A stretch of DNA of 64,000 nucleotides from Bacillus litorisediminis. GTDB taxonomy: Bacteria > Bacillota > Bacilli > Bacillales > JC228. The notes beneath the pieces were generated by a model. That model did no database searches, was not told the origin of the DNA, and worked only from the letters and a program-made list of their open reading frames with translations. Location of the stretch: contig NZ_JAKZKT010000014.1 of NCBI RefSeq assembly GCF_022808645.1, positions 32,879 to 96,878 on the forward strand, written 5' to 3'. The stretch's first letter is position 1, and each line of letters starts with the position of its first letter. The translations under genes and the position numbers were made by a program. This document shows, in pieces, positions 49,700 through 59,218 of the stretch.

Positions 49700-50815
49700 T
49701 TATTTTAAGTTCTCCGGATTCAATCCATCCAGCTCAGGTAAGACAAATCGTCCATCTTTACGAACGAGAACGTCATCAAAATAGATTTCCCCACCGCCAT
49801 ATTCAGGACGCTGAATATTAACCATATCCCAATGAATATTTGAGTGATTGCCATTATAAGCATTTTCATAGCATTGACCAGGTGTAAAGTGGAAGCTACC
49901 ATCAATTTTTTCATCAAATAAAATATCTTGCATTGGATGAAGGATATAAGGATTAACTCCGATTGCAAATTCCCCGATATATCGGGCTCCTTCATCAGTA
50001 TCGAATATTTTTTGAATCCGTTCTGTATCGTTAGAGGTTGCTTCTATAATTTTTCCATCTTTAAATGTTAAAGAGACATTTTCAAAGGTAAATCCTTGGT
50101 ATGGAGAAGGTGTATTGTATGTAATGGTCCCATTTACTGAATCCTTAACGGGTGCTGTATATACTTCCCCATCTGGAATATTCGCATGACCCGCACATTT
50201 AATCGCTGGAATGTCTTTAATGGAAAAACGCAAATCAGTTCCCGGACCTGTAATTCGAACTTGATCAGTACGGTTCATTAACTCGACAAGCGGATCCATC
50301 GCCTGATTCATTTTACTATAATCAAGGTTACAAACATTAAAATAAAAGTCTTCAAATCCTTCGGTACTCATTTTGGCAAGCTGTGCCATGGATTCATTCG
50401 GATAGCGCAGCACAACCCATTTGGTTTTAGGAACACGAATTTCTCGGTGAACCTTTTTACCAATGGTATTACCTTCAATCTTCATTTTTTCATCAGGAAC
50501 ATCTGATAATTCGTTAATGTTGTTGCCAGAGCGCAACCCTATGTATGCATCCATTTCCTTCATGACGTTCGCTTCAAACTGAGCAATCATATTAAAATGA
50601 TCCTCGGTGGCTCCCATTAATAGAGCCCGGTCAACCTGTTTATCTTTAATGGAAACAAAGGGATAGCCTCCAGCAGCATAGGCCTCCTTTACTAAAGCAT
50701 TGACAAGCTCACGCTGCAGACCAAAATTTTCAATCAGCACCTTTTCCCCTTTTTGCAGCCGGATCGAATAATTAATCAGCGTATTTGCCAATTTTTCAAC
50801 TCTTGGATCTCTCAA
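49700..50815 (-). CDS. M29-family aminopeptidase (AmpS-like)
   Basis: Metal-dependent thermophilic-type aminopeptidase, cytoplasmic. The 371 residues show the M29 pattern: Glu-rich GEVYTAPVKDSVNG, Glu in YIGEFAIGVNP, His in ILFDEKIDGSFHFTPGQCYENA and the IHWDMV His/Asp pair near the C-terminus. TTG 50815-50813 is chosen (MRDPRVEKLANTLINYS) with GGAGGGG 5 bases ahead; the frame to 50926 lacks a site. It is shorter than B. subtilis AmpS (about 410), so it may be a paralogue. Confidence 0.9.
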   Translation of the reverse strand: MRDPRVEKLANTLINYSIRLQKGEKVLIENFGLQRELVNALVKEAYAAGGYPFVSIKDKQVDRALLMGATEDHFNMIAQFEANVMKEMDAYIGLRSGNNINELSDVPDEKMKIEGNTIGKKVHREIRVPKTKWVVLRYPNESMAQLAKMSTEGFEDFYFNVCNLDYSKMNQAMDPLVELMNRTDQVRITGPGTDLRFSIKDIPAIKCAGHANIPDGEVYTAPVKDSVNGTITYNTPSPYQGFTFENVSLTFKDGKIIEATSNDTERIQKIFDTDEGARYIGEFAIGVNPYILHPMQDILFDEKIDGSFHFTPGQCYENAYNGNHSNIHWDMVNIQRPEYGGGEIYFDDVLVRKDGRFVLPELDGLNPENLK

Positions 50816-50952
50816 TTTAACCCCTCCATACTTTTGTAATGATATACTTGTCATAATTCCATTATATTTTACACAAAGTAGCGAAAACATAAAAGAAAAG
50901 GCATATATAGAAGAGTTTTCCTTCAATGCAAGAATTTCTTTTAAAAATGAGT

Positions 50953-50978
50953 TTTTTTGTCTTACAATAAGGGAATAG
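50953..50978 (+). promoter_or_regulatory. Possible sigma-B promoter of ytxGH
   Basis: GTTTTT (50953-50958), 14 bases, GGGAAT (50973-50978) resembles the sigma-B consensus GTTTAA-N12-15-GGGTAT, 35 bases before the ytxG start. ytxG and ytxH belong to the sigma-B stress regulon in B. subtilis. Confidence 0.5.
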
Positions 50979-51012
50979 GAAATATTACATGAATGATGGA
51001 GGTTTGCTGCGG

Positions 51013-51504
51013 ATGGAGATTATTTTATATTTAAGTATAGCTGTAATTGCTATCGCATTTTTTATTTTAGTGATATTCTTAATCAAAACCCTAAAGTCCT
51101 TGCAAAAGACACTTGACAGCGTGTCACATACTTTGAATGGATTAGAAGGACAGCTGCAGGGTGTCACAAAAGAAACGACTGAGCTTTTAAAGAAAACAAA
51201 TGCGTTAGCAGAAGATATAAAGGAAAAGTCTGTTAAATTAAATAGTGTGGTTGATGCTGTCAAAGATGTAGGTACTTCCATTCAAAAATTTAATCGCTCA
51301 CTGGAAGGTGTCACTGAGAAGGTCATTCATCAGGTGGATACGAACCAGGAACGGATTTCGCAAGTTGTGCAATGGGGGCAGGTTTTTATGGAGCTTAGAG
51401 ATCGCTGGAGCCAGAGAAAACAAAAGAATTCCCAAGAGCAGAAAAACGCTACGGAATACATAGAGAAAAAATTTAGGAATGAGCGTGATTTTGATCGCGC
51501 ATAA
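51013..51504 (+). CDS. ytxG: DUF948 membrane protein YtxG
   Basis: A 163-residue protein with one N-terminal membrane helix ([22 protein letters not shown]) and a long amphipathic, coiled-coil tail in the cytoplasm ([38 protein letters not shown]…). This is the DUF948 pattern of general-stress protein YtxG. ATG 51013 is 10 bases from GGAGG; the ATG at 50989 precedes that site. It is 17 bp from ytxH, so one operon. Molecular function is unknown. Confidence 0.85.
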   Translation: MEIILYLSIAVIAIAFFILVIFLIKTLKSLQKTLDSVSHTLNGLEGQLQGVTKETTELLKKTNALAEDIKEKSVKLNSVVDAVKDVGTSIQKFNRSLEGVTEKVIHQVDTNQERISQVVQWGQVFMELRDRWSQRKQKNSQEQKNATEYIEKKFRNERDFDRA

Positions 51505-51521
51505 AATAAAGGAGGACTTAT

Positions 51522-51968
51522 ATGGGACAAACTAATCAAAACCAAAACGATGGCGGAAGCATTAATACAAAGGATTTTATCATCGGTGCATTAGTCGGCA
51601 GCATTGTGGGAGCCGCTACAGCGCTTATGCTTGCTCCTAAATCAGGCAAAGAGCTTCGCAATGATTTAAATGAACAGGCCATTATCTTAAAGGAAAAAAC
51701 AGGTCAATGGAAGGAACTGGCAGCGGAGAGCGGAAGCCAAATTGCATCAACTGCAAAAGAAAAAACAAATGAATGGACTCAAATGATTCAACAGCAATCG
51801 AATGAATTAAAAAATAAAGTAAAATCAATCCGCCTTGGCGTACATCCGGAAGGACAGGCTAAAGGAGAAGAAGAGGCTGCTGTTACCGATACAGAGGCAG
51901 ATGTGGAAAGAAGATTAGAGGAGACCAAGAAGGCTTTTGATGAAATAGAAGAAAGCTATAAAGCGTGA
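51522..51968 (+). CDS. ytxH: General stress protein YtxH
   Basis: A 148-residue YtxH/Gas-vesicle-like protein: an N-terminal glycine-rich hydrophobic segment (FIIGALVGSIVGAATALMLAPKSGKELRNDL), then an amphipathic helical, charged tail. The LAPKSGKELR motif is the family hallmark. Probably membrane-associated; no enzyme activity is known. ATG 51522 has AAAGGAGGAC ahead. B. subtilis has ytxJ next; here aroA follows with no ytxJ. Confidence 0.88.
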   Translation: MGQTNQNQNDGGSINTKDFIIGALVGSIVGAATALMLAPKSGKELRNDLNEQAIILKEKTGQWKELAAESGSQIASTAKEKTNEWTQMIQQQSNELKNKVKSIRLGVHPEGQAKGEEEAAVTDTEADVERRLEETKKAFDEIEESYKA

Positions 51969-52193
51969 TATTCAAGCGATGGACATGCCCTGTTCATCGC
52001 TCTATTATTACCTTTTTAAAAATTTTGTCACCTTTCAAAAATAGGCATCATACAATACCTCATATACTTTAGTGCTTAAAAGCTTAAAAGCGTTTAATTA
52101 TTAAAGAAATTTTTCGTGACATTTTAGCTGATATCCCTTATAATGAGTCCTAACTTAATAATTTGTCACAAAGCACAGGAGGGTGATTTTATC

Positions 52194-53270
52194 ATGAGTA
52201 AAGATCTGGCAGAGTTAAGAAAGCAAATTGACGAGATTAATATGCAAATGTTAGAGCTGATTAACGAGCGTGGGAGAATAGCTCAAGAAATTGGAAAAGT
52301 AAAAATATCCCAAGGAGTTAATCGATATGATCCGGTTAGAGAAAGGGCTATGTTGAATAAAATCACCGAGGACTATGATGGGCCATACGAAGTGTCAACA
52401 ATACAGCATATTTTCAAAGAGATCTTTAAGGCAGCTTTAGAACTTCAGGAAGATGACCATAGAAAGGCATTATTGGTATCGAGAAAGAAAAAGCCGCAAG
52501 ATACGATTGTCCATGTAAAAGGAGAAGAAATTGGAAATGGCCGTCCACATTTCGTTTTTGGTCCATGTGCAGTTGAGTCTTATGAACAAGTGGCTGAAGT
52601 GGCAAAGGCGGTAAAAGCAAAAGGGTTGAAGCTGCTCCGTGGAGGGGCGTTCAAACCTCGTACATCCCCTTATGATTTCCAGGGACTTGGGATTGAAGGC
52701 TTAAAAATTTTAAAACAAGTGGCTGATGAATTTGACCTTGCTACGATTAGTGAGATTGTCACTCCTAATGACATTGAAATAGCGGTGGATTATATTGATG
52801 TTATTCAGATCGGTGCCCGTAACATGCAAAATTTTGAACTGCTAAAGGCAGCGGGTCAAGTCAATAAACCAGTCCTTTTAAAACGCGGATTAGCTGCGAC
52901 AATCGATGAATTTATTAATGCTGCTGAGTATATTATGTCACAGGGTAATGGTCAAATCATACTTTGTGAAAGAGGAATCCGTACTTATGAAAAGGCAACC
53001 CGGAACACTTTAGATATTTCTGCAGTGCCTATCCTAAAGCAAGAAACTCATTTGCCTGTATTTGTGGATGTTACCCATTCAACTGGACGTAAAGATTTAT
53101 TATTGCCAGCTGCAAAAGCGGCATTGGCAATCGGGGCAGATGGCGTAATGGCTGAGGTACACCCAGATCCAGCTGTTGCACTCTCAGATGCTGCCCAACA
53201 AATGGATTTAAAACAATTTGATGCATTTTATGCAGAAATTGAGAAGACACTGCAATTACAGCGTGCGTAA
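52194..53270 (+). CDS. aroA: Bifunctional chorismate mutase / DAHP synthase
   Basis: First step of aromatic amino acid synthesis (PEP plus erythrose 4-phosphate to DAHP), with a fused N-terminal chorismate mutase (about residues 1-90: [30 protein letters not shown]) that senses chorismate/prephenate. The DAHP synthase domain is the KDO8P-like type I-beta ([42 protein letters not shown]). The 358-residue length equals that of B. subtilis AroA. ATG 52194 follows AGGAGGGTG. Terminator downstream; ccpA is next. Confidence 0.95.
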   Translation: MSKDLAELRKQIDEINMQMLELINERGRIAQEIGKVKISQGVNRYDPVRERAMLNKITEDYDGPYEVSTIQHIFKEIFKAALELQEDDHRKALLVSRKKKPQDTIVHVKGEEIGNGRPHFVFGPCAVESYEQVAEVAKAVKAKGLKLLRGGAFKPRTSPYDFQGLGIEGLKILKQVADEFDLATISEIVTPNDIEIAVDYIDVIQIGARNMQNFELLKAAGQVNKPVLLKRGLAATIDEFINAAEYIMSQGNGQIILCERGIRTYEKATRNTLDISAVPILKQETHLPVFVDVTHSTGRKDLLLPAAKAALAIGADGVMAEVHPDPAVALSDAAQQMDLKQFDAFYAEIEKTLQLQRA

Positions 53271-53272
53271 GA

Positions 53273-53304
53273 AAAACAGGTTCTCTTTTAAGAGGACCTG
53301 TTTT
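53273..53304 (+). terminator. Terminator of aroA
   Basis: AAAACAGGT plus TCTC pair with GAGG and ACCTGTTTT around TTTTAA. Confidence 0.85.
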
Positions 53305-53500
53305 CCTTATATAATAGAATGAATACCAAAACCATGAATCATCGTCTTAATTAAAGCAAAAATTATTACGTTTTCGTGAAAATATGATAGAAATGTTTGC
53401 GGGTTGTCTATCTCTGTCGTATGATAGGATAAAGATTACAATGGATATTTAAACATTTCTTTACAAATAATAGAAATATGCCGGTAAGGAGTGAGGTCTA

Positions 53501-54499
53501 GTGAATGTAACCATATATGATGTTGCGAGAGAAGCAAATGTATCAATGGCTACTGTGTCAAGGGTAGTTAACGGCAATCCAAATGTGAAGCCAACAACCC
53601 GAAAAAAAGTATTAGAAGTTATCGAGCGTCTTGGCTATCGTCCAAACGCAGTTGCACGAGGATTAGCCAGTAAAAAAACCACGACAGTCGGAGTGATCAT
53701 TCCGGATATTTCCAGTATTTTTTATGCGGAATTGGCTAGAGGTATTGAAGACATTGCAACAATGTATAAATACAATATTTTATTAAGTAACTCCGATCAA
53801 AATCCAGAAAAAGAACTTCATTTATTTCAAACGATGTTGGGCAAACAGGTAGACGGATTGGTATTTATGAGCGGGAATGTGACGGAAGAACATGTAAAAG
53901 AATTCGAGTCCACCTCTGTTCCGATTGTGTTAGCGGGATCTATTGAAGAACAAGGGAAAATTCCGTCCGTTAATATCGATTATGAACAGGCTGCCTATGA
54001 TGCCGTCAACAGTTTTATTGAAAGAGGCCATAAGCATATTGCCTTTATAGTAGGACCGCTTAATGAGCCGATTAATTCAGTGAAAAAATTAAATGGATAT
54101 AGAAGAGCTCTTCAAGATGCGGGGATTGAATATAATGAGGACTATGTAGTCGAAGGAGATTATTCCTACGATTCAGGTCTAGAAGCGACTGATCGTCTTC
54201 TAGATATGGATACAGCGCCTACTGCCATTTTCGTCGGCTCTGATGAAATGGCATTAGCAGTCATCCATAGAGCGAGAGACCGCGGAATTGTGGTACCTGA
54301 TCAGTTAGAAGTTATTAGTTCTGATAATACGCGTCTGACGCAAATGGTCCGGCCGCAATTAACTACGATTGTACAGCCTCTATACGATATAGGAGCAGTT
54401 GCGATGCGTCTCTTAACCAAGCTGATGAATAAAGAATCAGTGGACGAGCACACGGTTATTCTTCCTCATCGAATTGAAGAACGACAATCAACTAAATAG
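53501..54499 (+). CDS. ccpA: Catabolite control protein A
   Basis: LacI/GalR-family master regulator of carbon catabolite control; binds cre sites together with HPr-Ser-P. The 332 residues start with the helix-turn-helix [33 protein letters not shown], the hinge [15 protein letters not shown] and the periplasmic-binding-protein-like core ([13 protein letters not shown]-type [24 protein letters not shown]). GTG 53501 follows AAGGAGTGAGG. Its likely targets in this window include the cre-like site before ilvE and the acu/acs locus. Confidence 0.96.
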   Translation: MNVTIYDVAREANVSMATVSRVVNGNPNVKPTTRKKVLEVIERLGYRPNAVARGLASKKTTTVGVIIPDISSIFYAELARGIEDIATMYKYNILLSNSDQNPEKELHLFQTMLGKQVDGLVFMSGNVTEEHVKEFESTSVPIVLAGSIEEQGKIPSVNIDYEQAAYDAVNSFIERGHKHIAFIVGPLNEPINSVKKLNGYRRALQDAGIEYNEDYVVEGDYSYDSGLEATDRLLDMDTAPTAIFVGSDEMALAVIHRARDRGIVVPDQLEVISSDNTRLTQMVRPQLTTIVQPLYDIGAVAMRLLTKLMNKESVDEHTVILPHRIEERQSTK

Positions 54500-54510
54500 A
54501 TCGATATTGA

Positions 54511-54542
54511 AACGGCCGCAGACTCCTATCTGCGGCTGTTTC
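54511..54542. terminator. Bidirectional terminator between ccpA and acuC
   Basis: GCCGCAGA (54515-54522) pairs with TCTGCGGC (54529-54536), with AAAC/GTTT outside. Confidence 0.85.
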
Positions 54543-55697
54543 TTATCTAATCGGATATAGAGCTTTTTCTAATGTTCTTCTGTTTTTTTCAATAATTTCA
54601 GATTTCCTGGGAATAGGTGCATACATATCCCGGGAATCCGTCCATGAGGATGGTAAAGGAACAGGGGATTTTTCCTTCCATCTCTCGATCCATTGATCTG
54701 GGAGACTAGCAGAATTTACTTTTTCCAACTGATCAGTCATTTCCAGCCAAAGGAGAGACCACGCTCTAGGAACGACCCTCCAAATGTCATACCCTCCTCC
54801 TCCAACCGCAATCCATCTGCCTTGACAATATTGGTGAGCAATTTCATGCGCTAACTGTGGGATTCTTTTGTATATATCCATCGTTCCGCAAAGGTGAGTG
54901 AGCGGGTCATAGAAATGGGCGTCTACCCCGTTTTGGGTTACAATTACATCTGGTTTAAAATAGTTTGCCACTTCTTTAACAGCTGTTTCATAGATTTCTA
55001 ACCAGGATTCGTCTTCCGTAAAGGCATCGATCGGGATATTAAAAGCAGTTTGATATCCTTTCCCTTGCCCTCTTTCCAGGACGTCTCCTGTACCTGGAAA
55101 CAAATAACGTCCTGTTTCATGAATGGATAACGTACAAACAGAAGGCTCTTCATAAAAAGCCCATTGTACACCGTCACCATGATGTGCATCCGTATCGATG
55201 TACAAAACTTTTGCTCCATATTGATTCACGATATGCTGTATGGCCACCGCACAATCATTGTAAATGCAAAACCCTGAGGCTTTGCCTTTGAAACCATGAT
55301 GCAGACCTCCGCCTAAATGAAGTGCATGTTTGTATTTACCGCTCATTACCGCATCGACAGCAGTAAGAGTTCCGCCAACAATATAAGAACTCGCTTCATG
55401 CATATTAGGAAAAATAGGGGTATCCTCTGTACCTAAGCCATAAGCTTCTGCCATTTCAGCATCAATCTGACCAATGCTTGCCAATTTTACAGCGTCAATA
55501 AATGAAGGAGAATGGATTAACCGAAGATCTTCCTCTGTTGCTTTTCTGGGCGCCATAATATGTGTCTCTTCAATGGCGTCAAGACATTTTAGAAGATCAA
55601 GGGTTAAGGTCAACCGGAACTGATTGAAGGGATGTTGTCCGCCAAATTTATATTGCAGCAGTTTGTCAGAAAAAATAAAGAGTGATTTTTTACTCAT
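54543..55697 (-). CDS. acuC: Acetoin utilisation protein AcuC, protein deacetylase
   Basis: Class I histone-deacetylase-fold enzyme that removes the acetyl group from AcsA and reactivates it. The 384 residues carry the zinc/catalytic motifs HLGGGLHHGFKGKASGFCIYND, YIDTDAHHGDGVQWAFY and TQNGVDAHFYDPL. ATG 55697-55695 (MSKKSLFIFSDKLL) has GGGAG 7 bases ahead; the longer frame to 55733 is rejected. Its start overlaps the acuB end by 8 bases, so acuABC is one operon. Confidence 0.94.
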   Translation of the reverse strand: MSKKSLFIFSDKLLQYKFGGQHPFNQFRLTLTLDLLKCLDAIEETHIMAPRKATEEDLRLIHSPSFIDAVKLASIGQIDAEMAEAYGLGTEDTPIFPNMHEASSYIVGGTLTAVDAVMSGKYKHALHLGGGLHHGFKGKASGFCIYNDCAVAIQHIVNQYGAKVLYIDTDAHHGDGVQWAFYEEPSVCTLSIHETGRYLFPGTGDVLERGQGKGYQTAFNIPIDAFTEDESWLEIYETAVKEVANYFKPDVIVTQNGVDAHFYDPLTHLCGTMDIYKRIPQLAHEIAHQYCQGRWIAVGGGGYDIWRVVPRAWSLLWLEMTDQLEKVNSASLPDQWIERWKEKSPVPLPSSWTDSRDMYAPIPRKSEIIEKNRRTLEKALYPIR

Positions 55698-56343
55698 CGC
55701 GCGGCTCCCATGTGTAAGGTAATAGGACGTCAAATCCTTTCTCCTTTAAAGCTTTCACTATCCTAGTCGGATTCATAGTTTGAACTCGAAAAACTAGGAT
55801 TTTAAAAGTTTCATCCAAATGGAATGGATTGACTAAAACACTATGAATATTTACATTTAGCTCACTGATGACAGCAGCTACTTTGGACAACATACCGGCA
55901 CGATTTGGCACCTTCACTTCAATTTTTGAACCAGGCTGAAGTGCCCCTGTTAACTGTAAAAATGTATACAAAATATCAGTTTCAGTAACAATCCCAACAA
56001 TTTTCTTATTAGAAACGATAGGGATACAACTAATTTGATTCTCATAAAAAAGATTAGCCACCTCTTCCACGAAATCAAGAGGGTGGGCTGTGATCACGTT
56101 TGTAACCATAAAGTTTTCAAGCTTTTCTTCTAAAATTCGGCCAAAATTGTTTGGGAATTCGAAACCAGACGGCAAGGCATCCTTAATATCACGGTCACTG
56201 ATAATCCCTGCAATATAGCCTTCTTCGTCGGCGATAGGGATATGTCTTATATTTTTTTCATTCATTAATTGGACAGCCTTTTGGATTGTATCTTTTGGTG
56301 AAAGTGTGAATACTTCATGTTTCATCACTTCTTCTACAATCAT
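55690..56343 (-). CDS. acuB: Acetoin utilisation protein AcuB (CBS-CBS-ACT)
   Basis: A 217-residue protein with two CBS modules (MIVEEVMKHEVFTLSPKDTIQKAVQLMNEKNIRHIPI and MVTNVITAHPLDFVEEVANLFYENQISCIPIV) and a C-terminal ACT-type domain (KVPNRAGMLSKVAAVISELNVNIHSV). CBS pairs bind adenine nucleotides, so it may tune AcuA/AcuC with energy state; its exact role is unproven. ATG 56343 is 6 bases after GGGGTG, and the GTG at 56352 is rejected. Confidence 0.92.
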   Translation of the reverse strand: MIVEEVMKHEVFTLSPKDTIQKAVQLMNEKNIRHIPIADEEGYIAGIISDRDIKDALPSGFEFPNNFGRILEEKLENFMVTNVITAHPLDFVEEVANLFYENQISCIPIVSNKKIVGIVTETDILYTFLQLTGALQPGSKIEVKVPNRAGMLSKVAAVISELNVNIHSVLVNPFHLDETFKILVFRVQTMNPTRIVKALKEKGFDVLLPYTWEPRDE

Positions 56344-56365
56344 TTGATTCACCCCACATTATGTG

Positions 56366-56998
56366 TTAGTACATAAAACGATTTTTAAATCGAAGCTGAT
56401 CAAATTTTTCAATCGATTCAGGTGGAACTCTTGAACCAATTCTAGCCATTAGACAATTTGCAGGATGCGAACTGATTTCAGGATCATCTGTTGCAAACCA
56501 CACAAGTCCGCCTGCGTTCATCATTTTTTCCATTACTTTTCTATATTCCCAAACATTAAGGCCCGTTCCCTTTAAGTCCCAATGCCAGTAGTATTCTGTT
56601 GTTATAATGATATAATCTTCCATCGCATCGTCCATCATAGATACTTGCAGGAGGGTTTTGGCCACTGAGTTTCCGCGAAATTGAGGGATGACTTCAATCG
56701 CTCCTAATTCAATTAAATCTTCCATTTTTCCTTCAGACCATCGCTCAAGTGGATCAGGGTAGAGGTATGTAACGTATCCAATCACAACCTGTTCCTTTCT
56801 TGCAATAATGATTCTGCCTTCAGGAAGAGCGGCTATTTCTACAAGTGCTTTATGCTGCTGAGCTGCTGGCCTAAACGAAGTTAAATCCTCATGAAAATGA
56901 TAGATTGCCAGTTTCTCAGCGGGTACGGGTCCTTCTATGATGAGGGTTCCATTTGGAGTATGCAGTTCCATAGAATGAAATGTCTTATGATGCTCCAT
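56366..56998 (-). CDS. acuA: Protein acetyltransferase AcuA (GNAT)
   Basis: GNAT-fold enzyme that acetylates AcsA on its active-site lysine and switches it off. The 210 residues show the acetyl-CoA motif with IEVIPQFRGNSVAKTLLQVSM (R-x-x-G-x variant QFRGNS) and the family end PPESIEKFDQLRFKNRFMY. ATG 56998-56996 follows AGGTGGTGAAG. It heads acuABC, divergent from acsA, with a 190-bp shared control region. I see no certain cre there, although B. subtilis has one. Confidence 0.93.
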   Translation of the reverse strand: MEHHKTFHSMELHTPNGTLIIEGPVPAEKLAIYHFHEDLTSFRPAAQQHKALVEIAALPEGRIIIARKEQVVIGYVTYLYPDPLERWSEGKMEDLIELGAIEVIPQFRGNSVAKTLLQVSMMDDAMEDYIIITTEYYWHWDLKGTGLNVWEYRKVMEKMMNAGGLVWFATDDPEISSHPANCLMARIGSRVPPESIEKFDQLRFKNRFMY

Positions 56999-57124
56999 TT
57001 CTTCACCACCTAAGCGAGCAATTATTGGGTTTCTAAAAATATTTATTATTCATGTTGGAGCGTATGAAATAAGAGTTTTGATAGGTTGTTCTGGTTTATT
57101 AGGAATTAATAAAATTTTTAAAAA

Positions 57125-57153
57125 TTGAGAACAGTCCCTCTTTATATTATAAT
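57125..57153 (+). promoter_or_regulatory. Sigma-A promoter of acsA
   Basis: TTGAGA (57125-57130), 17 bases, consensus TATAAT (57148-57153), about 38 bases before the ATG. Confidence 0.82.
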
Positions 57154-57190
57154 ACTATTTACACTCGAAATGTTTGAAGGAGGAGAAATA

Positions 57191-58909
57191 ATGAAGTTGG
57201 AAGCGCTGCCAGTAATAAACGGTAAATTCAATCTAGAAGATTATGAGAAAGCTGTTGAAAGCTTTGATTGGAAAGAAGTCGAAAAAAATTTCAGCTGGTA
57301 TGAGACTGGGAAGGTCAATCTTGCATATGAAGCGATTGACCGTCATGCTGAATCCTTCAGAAAAAATAAAGTAGCCCTCTACTATAAAGATGCAGAACGA
57401 AATGAAAAATATACCTTTAAAGAAATGAAAGACTTATCAAACCAGGCAGCCAATGTGTTAAAGACATATGGGAATGTCGGAAAGGGAGATCGCGTTTTTG
57501 TCTTTATGCCCCGCTCCCCGGAACTTTATTTTTCTGTTCTTGGTATTATAAAACTTGGTGCGATTGTAGGTCCACTTTTTGAGGCGTTTATGGAAGGAGC
57601 CGTTCGTGATCGGCTAGAAGACAGCGGAGCCAAGGTTTTAATTACGACTCCAGAATTGCTGGGTCGTGTACCAGTTAATGAGCTTCCAGCATTAGAAAAG
57701 GTCTTCCTTGTAGGGTCAAACATTGAAGAAGATGATATTTATGTTGATTTATTGACAAAACTAAAGAGTGCCAGTAAAGAATTTGAGATTGAGTGGGTGG
57801 ACCGCAATGACGGGCTAATCCTTCACTATACATCTGGCTCAACTGGAAAGCCAAAAGGGGTTCTTCATGTTCACAATGCGATGATTCAGCATTACCAAAC
57901 CGCAAAATGGGTGCTCGATCTCGGGGAAGAGGATATTTACTGGTGTACAGCTGATCCTGGCTGGGTTACGGGAACATCCTACGGAATTTTCGGCCCTTGG
58001 TTAACGGGAACAACGAATGTGATTATAGGAGGCCGTTTTAGTCCTGAAAGCTGGTATGGAGCAATTGAGGATCTTGGTGTAACAGTCTGGTATAGTGCAC
58101 CTACCGCGTTTCGTATGTTGATGGGTGCAGGCGATGAAGTGGTTAAAAAGTTTAATCTTAAAACGCTCCGTCATATCGCCAGTGTCGGAGAGCCATTAAA
58201 CCCAGAAGTCATTCGCTGGGGAATGAAGGTATTTAACTTACGAATCCATGATACATGGTGGATGACAGAAACGGGTGCTCAGCTGATCTGTAACTATCCT
58301 TGTATGGAGATCCGTCCAGGTTCTATGGGCAAACCGCTTCCAGGGGTAAAAGCGGCGATTGTTGATGATCAAGGAAATGAACTTCCGCCAAATAGAATGG
58401 GAAATCTCGCGATTAAAAAAGGCTGGCCATCGATGATGAAAACCATTTGGAACAATGAAGCCAAGTACCAGTCCTATTTTCTAGCAGGTGATTGGTATGT
58501 TTCCGGGGATTCAGCCTACATGGATGAGGATGGTTATTTCTGGTTCCAAGGCCGTATTGACGATGTGATTATGACATCCGGTGAAAGAGTGGGACCATTT
58601 GAAGTAGAAAGCAAACTGGTAGAACATCCAGCTGTTGCGGAAGCAGGTGTCATTGGCAAACCTGATCCTGTCCGCGGTGAAATTATTAAAGCCTTTATTG
58701 CACTTCGTGATGGATATGAGCCATCAGAAGAATTAATTGAAGAAATCAGACAGTTTGTTAAAAAGGGTCTTGCTGCCCATGCAGCTCCCCGTGAAATTGA
58801 ATTTAAAGAAAAGCTTCCTAAGACAAGAAGCGGAAAAATTATGCGCCGCGTTCTGAAGGCTTGGGAATTGGATCTTCCTACTGGTGACTTATCCACAATG
58901 GAAGATTAA
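57191..58909 (+). CDS. acsA: Acetyl-CoA synthetase (AMP-forming)
   Basis: Activates acetate to acetyl-CoA via acetyl-AMP. The 572 residues (same length as B. subtilis AcsA) contain the adenylation motifs YTSGSTGKPKG (about residue 213), WWMTETGAQ, YVSGDSAYMDEDGYFWFQGRIDDVI and PKTRSGKIMRR. The lysine in SGK is residue 549, the site acetylated by AcuA and freed by AcuC in B. subtilis. ATG 57191 follows GAAGGAGGAG; the earlier in-frame ATG at 57125 coincides with the promoter. Confidence 0.95.
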   Translation: MKLEALPVINGKFNLEDYEKAVESFDWKEVEKNFSWYETGKVNLAYEAIDRHAESFRKNKVALYYKDAERNEKYTFKEMKDLSNQAANVLKTYGNVGKGDRVFVFMPRSPELYFSVLGIIKLGAIVGPLFEAFMEGAVRDRLEDSGAKVLITTPELLGRVPVNELPALEKVFLVGSNIEEDDIYVDLLTKLKSASKEFEIEWVDRNDGLILHYTSGSTGKPKGVLHVHNAMIQHYQTAKWVLDLGEEDIYWCTADPGWVTGTSYGIFGPWLTGTTNVIIGGRFSPESWYGAIEDLGVTVWYSAPTAFRMLMGAGDEVVKKFNLKTLRHIASVGEPLNPEVIRWGMKVFNLRIHDTWWMTETGAQLICNYPCMEIRPGSMGKPLPGVKAAIVDDQGNELPPNRMGNLAIKKGWPSMMKTIWNNEAKYQSYFLAGDWYVSGDSAYMDEDGYFWFQGRIDDVIMTSGERVGPFEVESKLVEHPAVAEAGVIGKPDPVRGEIIKAFIALRDGYEPSEELIEEIRQFVKKGLAAHAAPREIEFKEKLPKTRSGKIMRRVLKAWELDLPTGDLSTMED

Positions 58910-58922
58910 GCATGAATAAAAG

Positions 58923-58956
58923 GCAGTGTCTCTTAATCCGAGGCACTGCTTTTTTA
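58923..58956 (+). terminator. Terminator of acsA
   Basis: GCAGTGTCTC (58923-58932) pairs with GAGGCACTGC (58940-58949), one G-T pair, then six Ts. Confidence 0.9.
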
Positions 58957-59218
58957 GTTTATTGCTTATTTATGAAAAACGAATTTTACAATTGACCCAA
59001 GACGAAGGTCTTGTTTGAAATTACACTTCACAACTTTCTGCCCCCTATATTCTGCTTAATCTATAACATATGGATTACGCCTTTAGTCTCACAAACAAAC
59101 CGCTTTTATGCATATCGAATCAATTTTAGAATGGGACGTTGAAATTAGACAAAGATGTGTTAGATTATATGAAAATATTACGTAATATTGAAAATATTTC
59201 AACTTCTGGAGGGGAAAA
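58957..59218 (+). promoter_or_regulatory. Upstream region of the large protease, with a 16-bp palindrome
   Basis: No gene is seen here. A weak promoter candidate is TTGAAA (59139-59144), 16 bases, TAGATT (59161-59166). AATATTACGTAATATT at 59174-59189 is a perfect 16-bp palindrome just downstream, 29 bases before the ATG, and could be an operator. Confidence 0.5.

Noticed and set aside
49558..49708. 62-residue plus-strand frame after murC
   Set aside because: It runs through the murC terminator and the hairpin of the convergent gene and has no ribosome binding site.
57125..57190. ATG at 57125 as the acsA start
   Set aside because: It coincides with the -35/-10 region; ATG 57191 has AAGGAGGAG and gives the exact family length.
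56999..57190. cre site between acuA and acsA (TTGGAGCGTATGAA)
   Set aside because: The spacing in the left half is one base short of the consensus, so it is not a convincing cre.
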